NCBI GenBank assembly: GCA_003439945.1
Contig: QVRM01000283.1
Coordinates: 1 to 64,000, forward strand
DNA: 64,000 bases
From: Dermanyssus gallinae
Lineage: Eukaryota > Arthropoda > Arachnida > Mesostigmata > Dermanyssidae
Direction: 5' to 3'
In this document: positions 10,870-22,540 of the stretch, piece by piece
How the letters are laid out: every line of letters begins with the position of its first letter
Numbering within the stretch: the first letter of the stretch is position 1
The notes under the pieces: model-generated
The model's database searches: none
The model's input: the letters and a program-made list of their open reading frames with translations, nothing else
What the model was told of the DNA's origin: nothing
Program-made: the position numbers and the translations under genes

Positions 10870-12060
10870 CTTAGCGCATTGTGCGAGAAGAACTGACAAA
10901 TACACTGAGTACTAGAGTCCTCGCAAAACTCCCTACGGGAGCATACGGGTTGGTGGAATTCGTGCTTGATGTACATGGTATAGGCATGGCTGTCATCGCA
11001 GGCCACCTCGGCCCACGATCAAGGAGACGTCGCGCGTTCTTCCCTCCATCGCTGCCTCTGCGTTGCCACTCTCGCAAAAACCGGTTAAGTGGTTTCGTCA
11101 TAAGCATACGCAGCCTAAGCCAAAGCATCTCCATCATCGGCGTACAGTCTGACAATACATACGCAAAGCGGCCTCTCGTTCTAATTGAAAGGCAAAACAC
11201 TCGTTTTTTGAATAGTGTGAATCACTTCTCAAGAAAATAAAATTCGCTTGAGATAGGTGTTGCCACACCCTGTCTAAACTATATGTCAACTTTGATAGTA
11301 GGCGCACTGCCGTACAAACAGGCAGTCGCCGTACATTCCCGACCCCTCCGTTGAGAGCTACCAGTGCCGAACTCACACTGTTCTCGACGTGCGCCGTGAA
11401 TGACGTTCCCATATAGTGAATCCGAAAACCCAAGTATGAGAAAGAGTTGACAAACTCGAATGCCCTCCCCCACAGTAACGAATAACGTCGCCTGCAGCCA
11501 AACGTATTTTGCAGTCTAACTTAATCGTCTTGATTTTACGTGCATTTACCTCCAGCCATATTTCTACGAGTGCCTACGCCTCCACCATGGCGATAATGAG
11601 GAAGATGGCACCAACGTTACGGTGAGCAACAACGATGTCATCAGCATACATTACTACCACGTCATGTTGAAAGTCTTGAGACACATAGCGAACAAGATCA
11701 GCAATGAGTAGCGTGAACGAGATGCATGTAAATGGGTCCCCCTGAGGAGTCCCCACATTCTGCGTTAACTCAAGCGCGTCGCTCCTTCCTTCCATCCACA
11801 GCGTATCATCGTCGACGAAACTAGAAAAACTCGCAGAAGAGCTCCACCTAGGCCAATCTGCCTGAAACCTTCGATTTTACGATTGCGCGGAGCTTTGTCA
11901 AAGGCCTTGACACAATAAAAAAAACTGAATGCAGGCAGTCTCCTGAACGTGACACCGTCCGTTCTACCTAAGACAAACGAACGTCGCGGATCTCCGTGCC
12001 CTTCCTAAACCCCAACTACGTCAGAGACACGATTTTCACTTCATACTTATAAATATCTGT
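10870..12060 (-). mobile_element. APE-type LINE fragment (reverse transcriptase), decayed
   Basis: On the - strand, successive frames give a VKAFDKAPRN-like motif A near 11900, then TPQGDPFTCISFTLL and VVVMYADDIVVAHRN (ORF 11574-11795, with YADD catalytic centre), then a LGFRIHYMG-like thumb near 11400. Between 10870 and 11200 an Arg-rich C-terminal stretch is open but unrecognised. Stops separate the blocks. The clade is not assignable by eye. Confidence 0.75.
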
Positions 12061-12129
12061 TTACAGAAGTTGTTTTTGAGCGTTTATTCTGGTGCGACTT
12101 GTCGGTAGAGATTTGGATCAGTTCTATCG

Positions 12130-13592
12130 ACGCTGTATTTGCTCTTGAATAACAAAGAGACTCTATTTGAGAAATGCGCATTCGAACAACGCAGGGACCA
12201 TCTTGAACAACATAATGTACTTAATCGCCGACAGTTTGGATTCCGCCCTAAAATGATCACCACCGTCCCTGTTATGAGCTTTGTAGATGACGTTTGTCAA
12301 AGTCTTGAGAAAAAGAAAACGGTTGCTGCTCTTTTTGTTGATTTGAGAAAGGCGTTTGATACCGCTGACATCAATATTCTGATTACCAAACTAAAAGTTT
12401 ATGGAGCTGACGAACGTGTTCAGTCGTGGGTACGTTCTTTCATGTCAGAGAGACAACAAATGGTACAGATTGGGCAGAAGTTTTCAGATGTCGAGAACAT
12501 ATCAGTTGGAGTGGCTCAAGGGAGTATCGGCGGCCCACTGCTGTTTAATATATTTATCAACGATATATTTAAAGTACCAAAACACTGCCGACTGACCCTA
12601 TTTGCTGATGATACCACAGCACTCTTTGTGGGCGATTCCCCACAAGAGGTAGATCAGATGATTAAAGAAGACCTTAAGCGACTCTCAGATTGGTTTAGAG
12701 CCAATGGCTTGTCCGTAAATTGGTCGAAGACCGGTGTTATCCAGTTCTTATCGCCTAGAGGTGTCCTAAGTATGAACCATGAGACATTTAAATGCGGAAA
12801 CCACACTCTTAGCATGATCAATAAGACAAAATTCTTAGGCGTTGTCTGGGATTCCAGATTATCTAGCTCATACAGATCACATTCGTAAAAAAAGTTGTAG
12901 GGAGCATCGCTGCCCTGTTCAAAAGCCGTATTATTCTGCCCCGTGACTGTCTACTCGCCATGTACTACGCCTACGTTCATAGTTATCTGACCTACGCAGT
13001 TGAAATATTTGGAATGACTTATATGCGTTTTTTTATGGCCGTTACATCGCCTGCAAAAAAAGAGCCTTGCGCTTAATATTGGGATGTCCACCATGGGAAT
13101 CCATGTGTCGTAAATACGTAGAGATGTCGATTCTGCCTTACCCTCTGCAAATAGAGATGTCTGTCGTAACTGAAATCAAACGAATCTTAATGGGACTTCA
13201 TCCCAACCTGCTTAATCTTTCCCATTCGACATCCACCATGAACACAAGGGGATCTCACACACAACTTCTCATCTTGTCTGCAGCTTCATGTAACCAATCT
13301 CGTTTGTCAATATCAAATCTCGGTGCCACATATTGGAACAAGCTCCCCCAGATGTGCACGCAACCTCTTCTTTGACAATATTCAAACAAAGCTAAGCAAT
13401 ACTATTTAGGTACCTTACTCTAATATAAGCCGAACACGATATTAATATAATCATAATGACAATAATTAAAATTATAAGAAAATATGCAATATAAACACTC
13501 AATACTAGCTTTTGATGGCTTTGAGGAGCTGTGAACCTCTGTACAAATGTAAACCACTCATGAGAATAATAAAACCTATCTATCTATCTAGC
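12130..13592 (+). mobile_element. LINE family A, copy 2, best-preserved reverse transcriptase
   Basis: The 249-codon ORF at 12139-12888 holds RT motifs in order: NRRQFGFRPK, the FVDLRKAFDTAD catalytic motif, GVAQGSIGGPLLFNIFIND, LFADDTTALF (second and third catalytic Asp), NGLSVNWSKTG, and TKFLGVVWD. After a frameshift near 12880, the C-terminal part (YAYVHSYLTYAVEIFG, then RALRLILGCP) runs to about 13375. The 3' tail ends in (CTAT)n at 13573-13591. The 5' half, including any endonuclease, is absent. It is the same family as copy 1 but with a different 3' UTR, so a sister subfamily is likely. Confidence 0.92.
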
Positions 13593-14820
13593 AAAATACC
13601 AAACCCTGTACAACCGCCCTGCCTTCAAAATAAAATACCACAGAGGATCTTGGAATTAGCTCCGTTATCAATTGTGCAATTAAAATAACCTCTGACAATT
13701 GCTGAAGCCCCAAGGCTAAGACCTGAGGGTCCCGCAAATACGACGTCAATAATTTCTGCAGAATTAAAATCTGAATGTAGATAAATTGCGACAATGTCAA
13801 ACACTGTCGATAGAAAATGATATAATTGTCTCCTCGTCGCATAGGAGAAAAACAGTTACGTAGAGAGACGGAAACAGATCCCCCTACTGGTCCGCGCATA
13901 TTTCCTACAGACATAATTTCATCGAACTGCAGCTCCTCTCACTGGAAAGTCTCCACCAAGAGGGCGATGTCCATTTCTCGAAACAAATCGTCTGGCACAT
14001 AATCTACTGTCTCATTAAGTCCCTCACAATATTGTATAATAGTATTCAAGGCATGGTTGCCTCTGGGCATACCTCTGTGCCACTATCTAGTTATTTCTGT
14101 TGTCTAGGTGCTACGCAGTTGCAACCGATCTGTACAGTGACCTCTAAAGTGAGAGATGACTCTGGAGAAAATTTCGCTACAAATCAATTACGCGGTTTTC
14201 TAAAATAGTTTATTAAACATACTTCATTTTCGTCTCAGATTATAAATCAAGTCTCACTGGCTTTTTTATTTATCGGCCGTATCATTATGCGTTTGCTTGT
14301 TGATCTATTTTTGGCGAACGTTCTGCCTTGGCATGCTTTGTTGTTCTGGCCTGTCTCCGACATCGGTAACGGCTTTTTCAACTGTTTGTTTTGATGCTTC
14401 ATTGGATATGTTGTGACTTGTAATTGATTTTCATTGTTGTTTTCCTAGTCGTTGTGATTTTCATTCTTTGAGTCTATTCGGGTGCAGTTGAGCTTTGTTT
14501 CGCCTAAGACATACCACTTACTGTGTTTCAATTATGTAGCTACGTGGGTACTCAGTCGACGATCACAGCGCATAGGGGACATGACCATGAATCCAATGTC
14601 GTTTTTCTCGTTGATATCAAATCTGTTCACCCACGGCACACGGCCGTATTGGGGCAGTACCTCTGTCGTAAAATTATTTGGCGGCTGCCGTTCTCTTGTA
14701 GTGTGGCCTGTCTGACTCTCCATGTCTCTCATGCATTTACCGGAACCACCTTTTCAAAGAGTCTTTTGCTATGCGGCGCCCTTGTGCCTGTTCAGCAAAG
14801 AGAATCCTCGTGTCGCCTTA
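13593..14820. other. No gene recognised
   Basis: Short ORFs on both strands (13588-13914 -, 14523-14831 +) lack motifs. GTT/TTG-rich sequence lies near 14380-14450. I see no supported feature. Confidence 0.4.
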
Positions 14821-14821
14821 A

Positions 14822-15110
14822 CCATCATTGAAATGAATTTTAATGGAATTTGTTTATTGACATTTCCTAAAAGATAATTGCACATGTTAATTCCGAGCTC
14901 CATTAATCATATATTCTATTCAGAGTATCTTTTATAAGATCACAATGTATAATTTATATCTGCCATTTTCACCGATTTACAATGCGTTGTAATGAGGTTT
15001 GTATTACTTTTCGCAATAATGCTTCCTGAAGTCGCATCTAAATTTGAGCAAAAACTTTGTCTACTTGATGGAGACCAGTACGTGGTTTTTATCGGAACCG
15101 CATCTTACAA
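14822..15110 (-). mobile_element. LINE family A, 3'-end fragment
   Basis: The reverse complement matches the last 250 bases of copy 1 (1255-1510): the AGACAAAGTA...CTCAAATT coding tail, the GGTGAAAATGGC...ATACATTGT 3' UTR, the AATGGAGCT block, and the GTCAATAAACAA tail. It is a 5'-truncated insertion. Confidence 0.8.
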
Positions 15111-15394
15111 TGCTTGAGTTCTTGCAAAAATAATAATGTGATATAAAAATGATATATAATAATAGAGTTATAAAATAAAGATGATATACTCAACGATCGT
15201 ATGTAACATCACAAGTAGCAGAATCACGGCAGGGGATGTTCCTGTAACACACAACTACCACCTCAGCTTTAGTCAAGAGTCCCTATCGCAATGCAATACG
15301 CTGCAAATCTATCTGGTGGCCACTAGCCTAACAATAGTAGTAACCACATATGAGAGTTCATCGGTTATACACAAGGTATTTTTAACTCTCGCTT

Positions 15395-15778
15395 GAATAA
15401 TCTTAGGGAAGTACAAGATCTTAGGCTGCTAGGCAGAGAACTCCAAATCTCGGGCAACCGACATTTTAGGGTTTGCGAGCTGACCTTTTTGTAAGTATTA
15501 GGAACTTCGAATATCGTAGCTCTTCTCCGTGCACTAACTCTCTTTTAGGTCAAATTGCAATGTCTGCCGGAACAAGAATGTGAGCTGTTTTGAATGCGAG
15601 TGTAACTGCACGCAGAAGATAGACCTTCGCAACTGGCTGAAGTCCATCACTCCGGCGTCTAGAGAAAATAGCCCTTAATGTGTCATTTTTATGACTATCG
15701 CTCTATGGAAAATTCCATGATACCCATCTCCCCACAGGAGAATTCCGTAGCAAAGGATGGGCATTACAGTGCATAGAC
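15395..15778 (-). mobile_element. APE-type LINE C-terminal fragment
   Basis: The - strand reads MPILCYGILLWGDG followed by a basic stretch, and near 15400-15450 a block like the Jockey/CR1 C-terminus (PRSVKN...SLPS-type). It is directly followed on the + side by SINE S1 at 15779. It has multiple stops and may belong to family A or a relative. Confidence 0.55.
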
Positions 15779-15893
15779 GGTGGCGTGCTGCGTTCGCCTG
15801 CGCCTCGCGACCGGAGGGGACACACAGATGCGCGGGTTCGAGCCCCATCATTGCACATTTGCATTTATGGGGGTTCGTCTATGAAGCAATCCA
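15779..15893 (+). mobile_element. tRNA-derived SINE, family S1, copy 2, 3'-truncated
   Basis: The head GGTGGCGTGCTGCGTTCGCC, box B GGTTCGAGCCC (15835-15845) and TTTATGGGGGTTCGTCTATG match copies at 10431 and 28871. The similarity stops near 15893, where LINE family A sequence begins. Confidence 0.88.
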
Positions 15894-15894
15894 A

Positions 15895-16360
15895 TAAGAC
15901 GCATCTATGTCAAACCATAAACTTCGACTGCGTAAGTCAGGTGACTATGGACGTAGGCAAAAAACATCACCACCAGGCAGTTCTGGGGAAGAATTCGTTG
16001 AGCTCTGTATAGGGCTGCATTGCTGCTGGACATTTTTCACATATACGTGTAACATGCGCTTTAAATGTCAGCTTCTCCTCGAACCTAGAAACTTCGTTTC
16101 CTTTAGAAGTGAGAGAGCGATCGAAGAGGATTGATCATAACGGAACCCCACGGTGCAAAGATTTGCATTATACCTGTTTTGCTCCAATAGAGACCGTTAC
16201 TCCTGAACCATGAAAATAACCTCACAAGGTTCTCGTAGACCATAGCCTCTACATCAGTTTGGGAATTCCCAATTAATAGGGTAATGGTATCGTCCGCAAA
16301 CATGTCAGCTTCGCATGTTTTGTTATGCCGTCAATAAAGATATTGTAACGAAGTCCACCC
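15895..16360 (-). mobile_element. LINE family A, internal RT fragment
   Basis: The ORF 16303-16103 (-) encodes MFADDTITLLIGNSQTDVEA, the catalytic region, followed by SWFRSNGLYWSKTG. Lower coordinates continue with LNEFFPRTA and the LTQSKFMV remnants matching copy 1 at 830-955. NIFIDGITK lies just upstream (about 16340). Confidence 0.85.
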
Positions 16361-16599
16361 ACTGTATACGCATCATAACGCAATTCAAATAAGTCCTAAC
16401 CGACTACGTCCAACGGCTACAGCGCCCGCGCCAGAATCTCAACGTACACAACGTTCACCGGCCGATGCATGTCTCAACCGATCAGGACATGTCTCAACCA
16501 GCCAGCAGAGAACAGTCACAGCCTTTCGCGCCGAAACCCCAACGTCCTCCGCCGTCCAAACGATCATCGGCCAACATCGGAAGAGGGTCGACCTATGAT

Positions 16600-17130
16600 C
16601 GGCAGTCCAAGTCACTTAACCTGTATTCCTAAACGAAACAAACACAAACTGCTGTACACTTCGACCGATTTGAGAGCGGGTTCTGACACCCTTTGGAGTG
16701 TCAGCACGCCGCGGTGCCTCGTGAACCAATAAATAGACTGAGCAGCATGGCTTAATAGCGATCCCGTTGCTCGGCTGTGCTTTACATTAGACCATATGCT
16801 GCGTGTCGTCATTAATCGTTCCTGAGTCCCTCGGGCTGCAGTACCCGTCCGGATGAGTCTACATCCCCAAGCTGACTTAGCGTAACACACCAACGTTACA
16901 TTCGGTAGCGATGTGGTAAGCAACGTTACAATATTAAAGTGGAATGGGCCCTGAGCTTCTCTACTTATACACCTTATATCAGAGAATGCACTGCCCACCG
17001 AAACGACTTTCTTTCCTTTAACTTGCGACATAAACGACACAGCCAAGACAATAAAATATCATCCGCCTTATTAACTTCTCAATTAGAATACTTACATCAA
17101 CGTATCAATTCGACCGGCGTGTAGTCTCAT
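16600..17130 (-). mobile_element. LINE reverse transcriptase fragment, decayed
   Basis: The ORF 17046-16612 (-) contains VSVGSAFSDIRCISREAQGP followed by FHFNIVTLL and VTLVCYA. These correspond to the RT region around the QG..LGPLLFN and YADD motifs, with both key motifs mutated. The clade is uncertain (Jockey/CR1-like). The following 250 bases toward 16360 are unassigned. Confidence 0.6.
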
Positions 17131-17239
17131 TTTTTAGTCTGTCACTACCTTTTAGCAGTGCTACAACGTGTGTCGAGAAGTTAACTGTGAATGCCACTGC
17201 GTCAGCACATCGTCTCAAGACCCGAGATGGTATGTGACC

Positions 17240-18260
17240 TTACATGGGCATAACAAAACATATTTGGTCCCTTTCAGCAAATAAGCTTTTGGTCCACAGT
17301 AACCGGCCGAGGCGAAAATTGCTCGTGCAGTTTAGGTATGGGCACCGGTACCTCGTGAGCGACCAAGCATGACCAAGCACGGCGTCGGCCGTTTTGTAAG
17401 TTGTATAATAGCCATTAGGGATGTTATACTAAAAACACAACTAGAACCTCACACCATCACACAACAGCCTTACAACTTTACGAGCTGTCCAGCTCCATCT
17501 GAAAAACTTCTGGTCCACTTTCAAGCAGTTTTCACCCACAGAGATACCTGGCGAAACTCTTACTTCATACGAGCTCGAAGCTACCGAGCAGCTACTGACC
17601 TGCAGCAGCTGCACTTTGCACACTTGGTGACTATAATTTGTTGGATGTCTGACTTTCTAGTCTATCAAAAATGAGTTAACCTATATTTTGGAGAATTGCG
17701 GTCCATTGTCCGAAATGACGCAAACATTCTTGCCTTGCGTTCTCCACCATCTTGCCAGCGCCCTGATAACGTTTGCTGCTGATGTAGACTCTTTTTTTTC
17801 AATTTTAAAATCCTTTGAGAAGTACACGTCGCTGTCAATTTGCATTAAATCGATGCCACGGGTTTCTCAGAAGTTCGCGCGGAACCAAATCTTCTAGATT
17901 CGGCATGTCATGCATATATGAATCTGCTATTCAGCATCATTACTCATGCCGGGCCTAAATATCGTGCAAATCGACTCAATCCGAGGCTCAATCGTCAAAA
18001 CCACCAAACGGGAGTTCCTTCATACACAAGCCGGTTCTCTTTCTGTAGTCCATACAGCACATTCCAAAAAAATCATCGCGCCTCAATTACTAACGAGCAT
18101 TATGTTCGGGATGGGAGTCATGACAATGGCCCTCAGATGGGCATGATCACTTCGAACTGTAAATTCCTCGTTATAAAAATCTTTAAAGTAGCTGAATGCA
18201 CGTTCAGCTTCTTGTGCCCATACAAATTCTACATTCGGGTAAGCGCACTGAACACTGCGG
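17240..18260 (-). mobile_element. Ty3/Gypsy retrotransposon fragment: RNase H and integrase
   Basis: Reading the - strand from 18250 downward gives an RNase H lead-in (WAQEAERAFSYFKDF, then FTVRSDHAHL). Next comes an integrase zinc-binding remnant (FRPGMSNDAE...ICMTC) near 17930, WHRFDLMQI-like IN core start near 17850, and VCVISDNGPQF (second catalytic Asp region) near 17700. A post-integrase block follows to 17240. Frames change and stops interrupt, so it is defective. No LTR is recognised. The missing upstream parts (protease, RT) occur at 30890-31760 on the same strand. Confidence 0.82.
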
Positions 18261-18965
18261 TTCTGCGAGCCATATTAGGTACCAAAATGCATTGCAAAGT
18301 GAAAAATAATCAATATTATGTTTACTTGGCGTGTAGCTAGAGAAACGAAGCGGTTTAGCATGCTACATCTCTTCCCACCCTTTTCAGCTAAATAGAAGCG
18401 TTTTTCATTCGATCCGAGGAATTCGGCCGTGTTTGGTTGTTATATCTTAAAAATGTGAACGATAGTTAGCAAATCAATCACATGATCTCTGGAATATATT
18501 ATGTCTTACCTACGATAATCAAGGGCATTATATTATTCATGGGGTTTTCTTCCTGTCACATTTGGTGTGAATGCAGCTTGCGTACAGTGTATAGTGCATG
18601 TGGCCTTGCAAACGGATTATCTATGTAAAGGTTTTATACCCGAGCGACACCTCTACGCCTGCGTGGCTCCGCTTAACACGGCCTTGGCTGTTTCGTCGAG
18701 ATTCTTCAAAAGGATTCTATATGTAATCGAACCCATTTTTTCTCAGTATTAGCGGACAGGAAACAACTACAAAATCTTTCATACATTTGGCCAGGTCATA
18801 CCGTGTATACGCTGATTCGCCGAAACTCCTAAAGGACTTCTTCGACGGTGTGGGATAGTCTTCCTTAAATGATTTGCACGTGCAGACCTCTATTAAAAAA
18901 CATCTATTTAGTATCTTGCTCTCCCACCATCGCATTTAAGAAGATGATGCCCCATCGAAATGACG

Positions 18966-19268
18966 TGCGCTAGTTTGGGTATAATATATAATTGGGTCGA
19001 ACTGTTCTGTGTATCAGGGTATTTATCTATAAAACAGAAGATATTCCTTTGTAAAAAAATGTATCTTGCAAATATATACAACATTTACAAAACTTACACA
19101 TTGTACATTCCATAGTATTAACATTTAAACAAAAGTCTATGCGCTAGCTTTGGGTATAAAATAAGTAGATAGAATTTTTCTGTGTATGACTCGGGGTCTT
19201 TATTAAAAACATATGAAAAAGTAATATCGTGCAAATATCTACAAAGTTTACAAAACGTACACATTTTG
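18966..19268. repeat. Two-copy direct repeat, period about 174 bp
   Basis: GCGCTAGTTTGGGTATA at 18966 recurs as GCGCTAGCTTTGGGTATA at 19140. Colinear blocks follow each: TTCTGTGTAT, TTATTAAAA/TATAAAAC, GCAAATAT.TACAA, and TTTACAAAACNTACACATT. The copies have diverged, so the duplication is not recent. The next 100 bases (19268-19365) encode KKAGIRICDG, faintly LINE-like. Confidence 0.7.
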
Positions 19269-19369
19269 GCCTGGAATAAACCTCCCCTGAAAAAGGCTGG
19301 AATAAGAATTTGCGACGGCAGAGCTCTCTTCAAGAATAAAGTTAAGTATCTTGTCGAACAGTAACACTC

Positions 19370-22300
19370 TCCGAGAAAACTCTAGATAGGAACGATGCCG
19401 AGAGGAATGCCCTCGTTTATTCCTCTAGTTCTTTCCATAAGAATACGGTAACGCTTTAAAAAATCTACAATTTGAGTAATAATCGTAGAATCAGTACTTA
19501 TTGCCGTGTTATATGTAAATAGAAAGCTCTAATCCCGTTGGCCATGCACCGCCCGCGTCGTTACTTCGAGCATTAGACACGTTAGCGAAGATGGCTCAAC
19601 GCCCTGCTCCTCAACGCAATTCGTTATGATGCAGGACAATAACTAACTCTGCATCATCGCCGGGTTGCGACTGGGGCACGGATCTGCTTTTCTTGAAAGT
19701 GTGCAGGACACGCCGGTCAAAACGACGTTGTACAGCGTGCGTTAGACAGCTGAGAATACCCTCCCATGTGAAGCCGTTGCGTTTAGTTCAAGGCGGGAAC
19801 CTTCGGCCATCTGCGTCGAAACCGACGGCTTCTGACAACTTCACTCAGATACATGACTCCGCTTTTAGGGAGCACTACATCGTCCAACTATTTATCCTGA
19901 AAGCTTTGGGTCCAATAGAAGTGAGTAGGTTTGCTTTTAGAAAATAGTAAAGTAGAATAATCGAGTTTATGAGATAGCAGTAACGCGTAGCACCTCCCTC
20001 GTCGTCATGGGAGAAAAGCCAGAGGGAACTGGAAATCCCTTTGTTATCCATAAACAACTACAACAAAAAGTCCCAGAGGTAAATCTGGTCGATTTGATCA
20101 TGCCGTGCTGCCCAAGTGTTCATATATGTGAGGTAGCCGATTGTGTCTTGCCTTATACGACACACTGATTGCCTTAAGAAAGGTGCAGCCTTGTTGGCTG
20201 GAAGCAACCCATTTATATAAACAACGTAAAAATGATTGTACAAAACAAACTTTGCATGTATAACTACAGTACTTTTACTTTATAGTTTTGCATAACTACA
20301 GTACTTCCAGAAATCCATCGATGACGAGTCGGTGTCTATAATGACGAACGTGTCTACCCCTCATTTTGCCTTGTCCCGTCGTAACGGCAACAACGGGCTT
20401 ACGGGGATATTTATACTTATAGCATATTATTTAACGGAAATATTCTTACTCATATATATAGCTATATAGCAAAGGTATTATCTAACTATTTGTGAACAAC
20501 TGTATGTGCTGTCCGTGAAGACGCCACTAGACTTTTTGTTGCCACACGCTCTAGTTGAACAGGCCACGTCAATTACAGACATTAACGGCGTTCAGCAAAC
20601 TAAGCCATTGGAACACCTATAAATCTATAGGAATATTACGGTTCTTAAATAAGAGCTACGAACTATATTATATATATATATATATATATATTACAGGGGA
20701 GAAAAACATACTAAGATGGGTCCATGTTACAAAATATAATTATTTTTATTTCCGATGCAGACGAACCATTTTGCTATGTGTTTCGCTACAATTATAGGCT
20801 ACGTGTAGATATGTAATCAGCGTGCACTGGTACAAAAAACTACAATAACAGTCCTACGCGTAAATATAAAAAGCTTATGCAGACTGGATCACAGGCGCAA
20901 AACAAGTTTTGATTCTGTTGTTTACACCTCACAGCTAAACACAGCGAGAGTTGAGTCGTAGATACTTAAGGGCCCTTTGATCCGTTTCTATTGGTTGACG
21001 ACCGTTGATGTCTTATTCACTACTTTTGAGACTGTTCGTTTATGTTCCGTATATAATGTATCACCGTTATCAGGCAATTTTACTTCTGTCATTATAGCCG
21101 GCTGCATTACATTCTTGTTTTCGTTCGCCTGTTAATTGTTGCTCTCTTTGCTTTTCTTATTGCTACGTCTATTTTTTCGTATTTTTTTGCTATGATTTTT
21201 TGTTGTCGCTGCTGCCACCGCCGTCATTATTGATATTGTTGTTGTCGTTGTTTCTAACGATAGCTTTTTGCTGTTATAGGTTACATCTAGCTATCGAATC
21301 GGAATCAGTTCAGCCGTTTGCCGTACTCGAATTTTGTTCGATTGCAAAAGGGGCCTAAAGTGGTAACTTGCTACTTTATGCGAGGCAATTCCTTCGCCTT
21401 GTGACTGTTGAAAGCACCGCCCAAGTGGGTTACGGGCAGCAAATCTGCTATCAAATATACATTTTCGTTGACGAATATTCGTTCATTTTTCGTCTGGTCC
21501 GATGCATACGTCTCACGCGCAAAAAGCGGCGTTCCGCTCGCGTGCTTGTCATGCTGTCTTCACGAAGGACGACGTCGTTACGCCAGACCGTCCATAATCA
21601 TCCAAATGCAGTTCACCTGGCCCGCAACAGTTCCATGTGCCTACACATGGAGCGAGGCCACTGCGGAAAGACGACTGAGAACCCGTCAAAGGTCGTTGAC
21701 AAGATTCTTACTGGTATTACTACAACTTCGTCGGGAGCTGATTTTCGATGCCGTCTCGACTCCGCGGTGGTCGCTGCGTGACGGTCGAGCAATGTGTAGC
21801 GCTTGTCCTAGTTGGGACGAACGACGCGTGCCGCGTGAGCAGCAAAGGACCATTGACTGCCACGAACTGCTCGCTAGTGAGGCGTCCTCGTCAAGGACGC
21901 GCTACCAACGAGAATTGTGAGGAGTAGATCTTGGCGTCGATTCCGGCGTGCTGCTGGTGCTCGAGGTGGGCTTCGAGCCACTAGGCTGTTGCGTCGGGAC
22001 GTTCAAGGCTGCTAAACAAAATCCGACATTTAATTTGTTTTCAGATGTTAGTTGCTGTTACCGTATTTTAGCTGTTAAGATGTTAATGGTTTCTGCTGTT
22101 AACAGGTTTCGTGCACCGAGCGGAACACAACAATTAAATCGACCGTACCTACCCGTCAAAGTGCATCATCGTAAGTGGACTCTCACGATCTTCCTGCGAA
22201 TAATACTTGCCCTGCATGATCTCACACGATCTTTGCGAAACTACTAAGTATCTGCTATTTCTAATGTATGTATCACAATTCGACAAAATAGGACTACAAA
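19370..22300. other. Long stretch without a recognised gene
   Basis: Only short ORFs are seen. Two overlapping frames at 21368-21781 and 21408-21920 (137 and 170 codons) are open through a GC-rich patch, but neither resembles a known protein. A (TA)n run lies at 20671-20692 and TTG/CTG-rich sequence at 21180-21260. Confidence 0.4.
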
Positions 22301-22304
22301 ACGC

Positions 22305-22306
<2 letters not shown>

Positions 22307-22395
<89 letters not shown>
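22307..22395. repeat. (AAT)n followed by (ATT)n, self-complementary
   Basis: About 19 AAT units run directly into about 9 TTA units, so the junction near 22364 is a long perfect inverted repeat that can fold into a hairpin. Confidence 0.95.
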
Positions 22396-22540
22396 TGTTA
22401 CTAAAATCACGTCAAGCAAATTTGAGCGCATACGCCTTCTGTGATCTGATTCTACGCTTGCATGGATACCTTGAAAAAGTCTAGCTCGTGACGTCTGGTA
22501 ATATTTCCACCCATTCCACCCATGAATTATATATAATACA

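Noticed and set aside
18560..18935. Possible LINE C-terminal end (SIKKHLFSILL-like)
   Set aside because: Similarity is limited to a generic FK..L..HL ending; too weak to call.
21368..21920. Two overlapping open frames of 137 and 170 codons
   Set aside because: Both are open only because of a GC-rich patch; neither has recognisable motifs, and no splice context supports one over the other.
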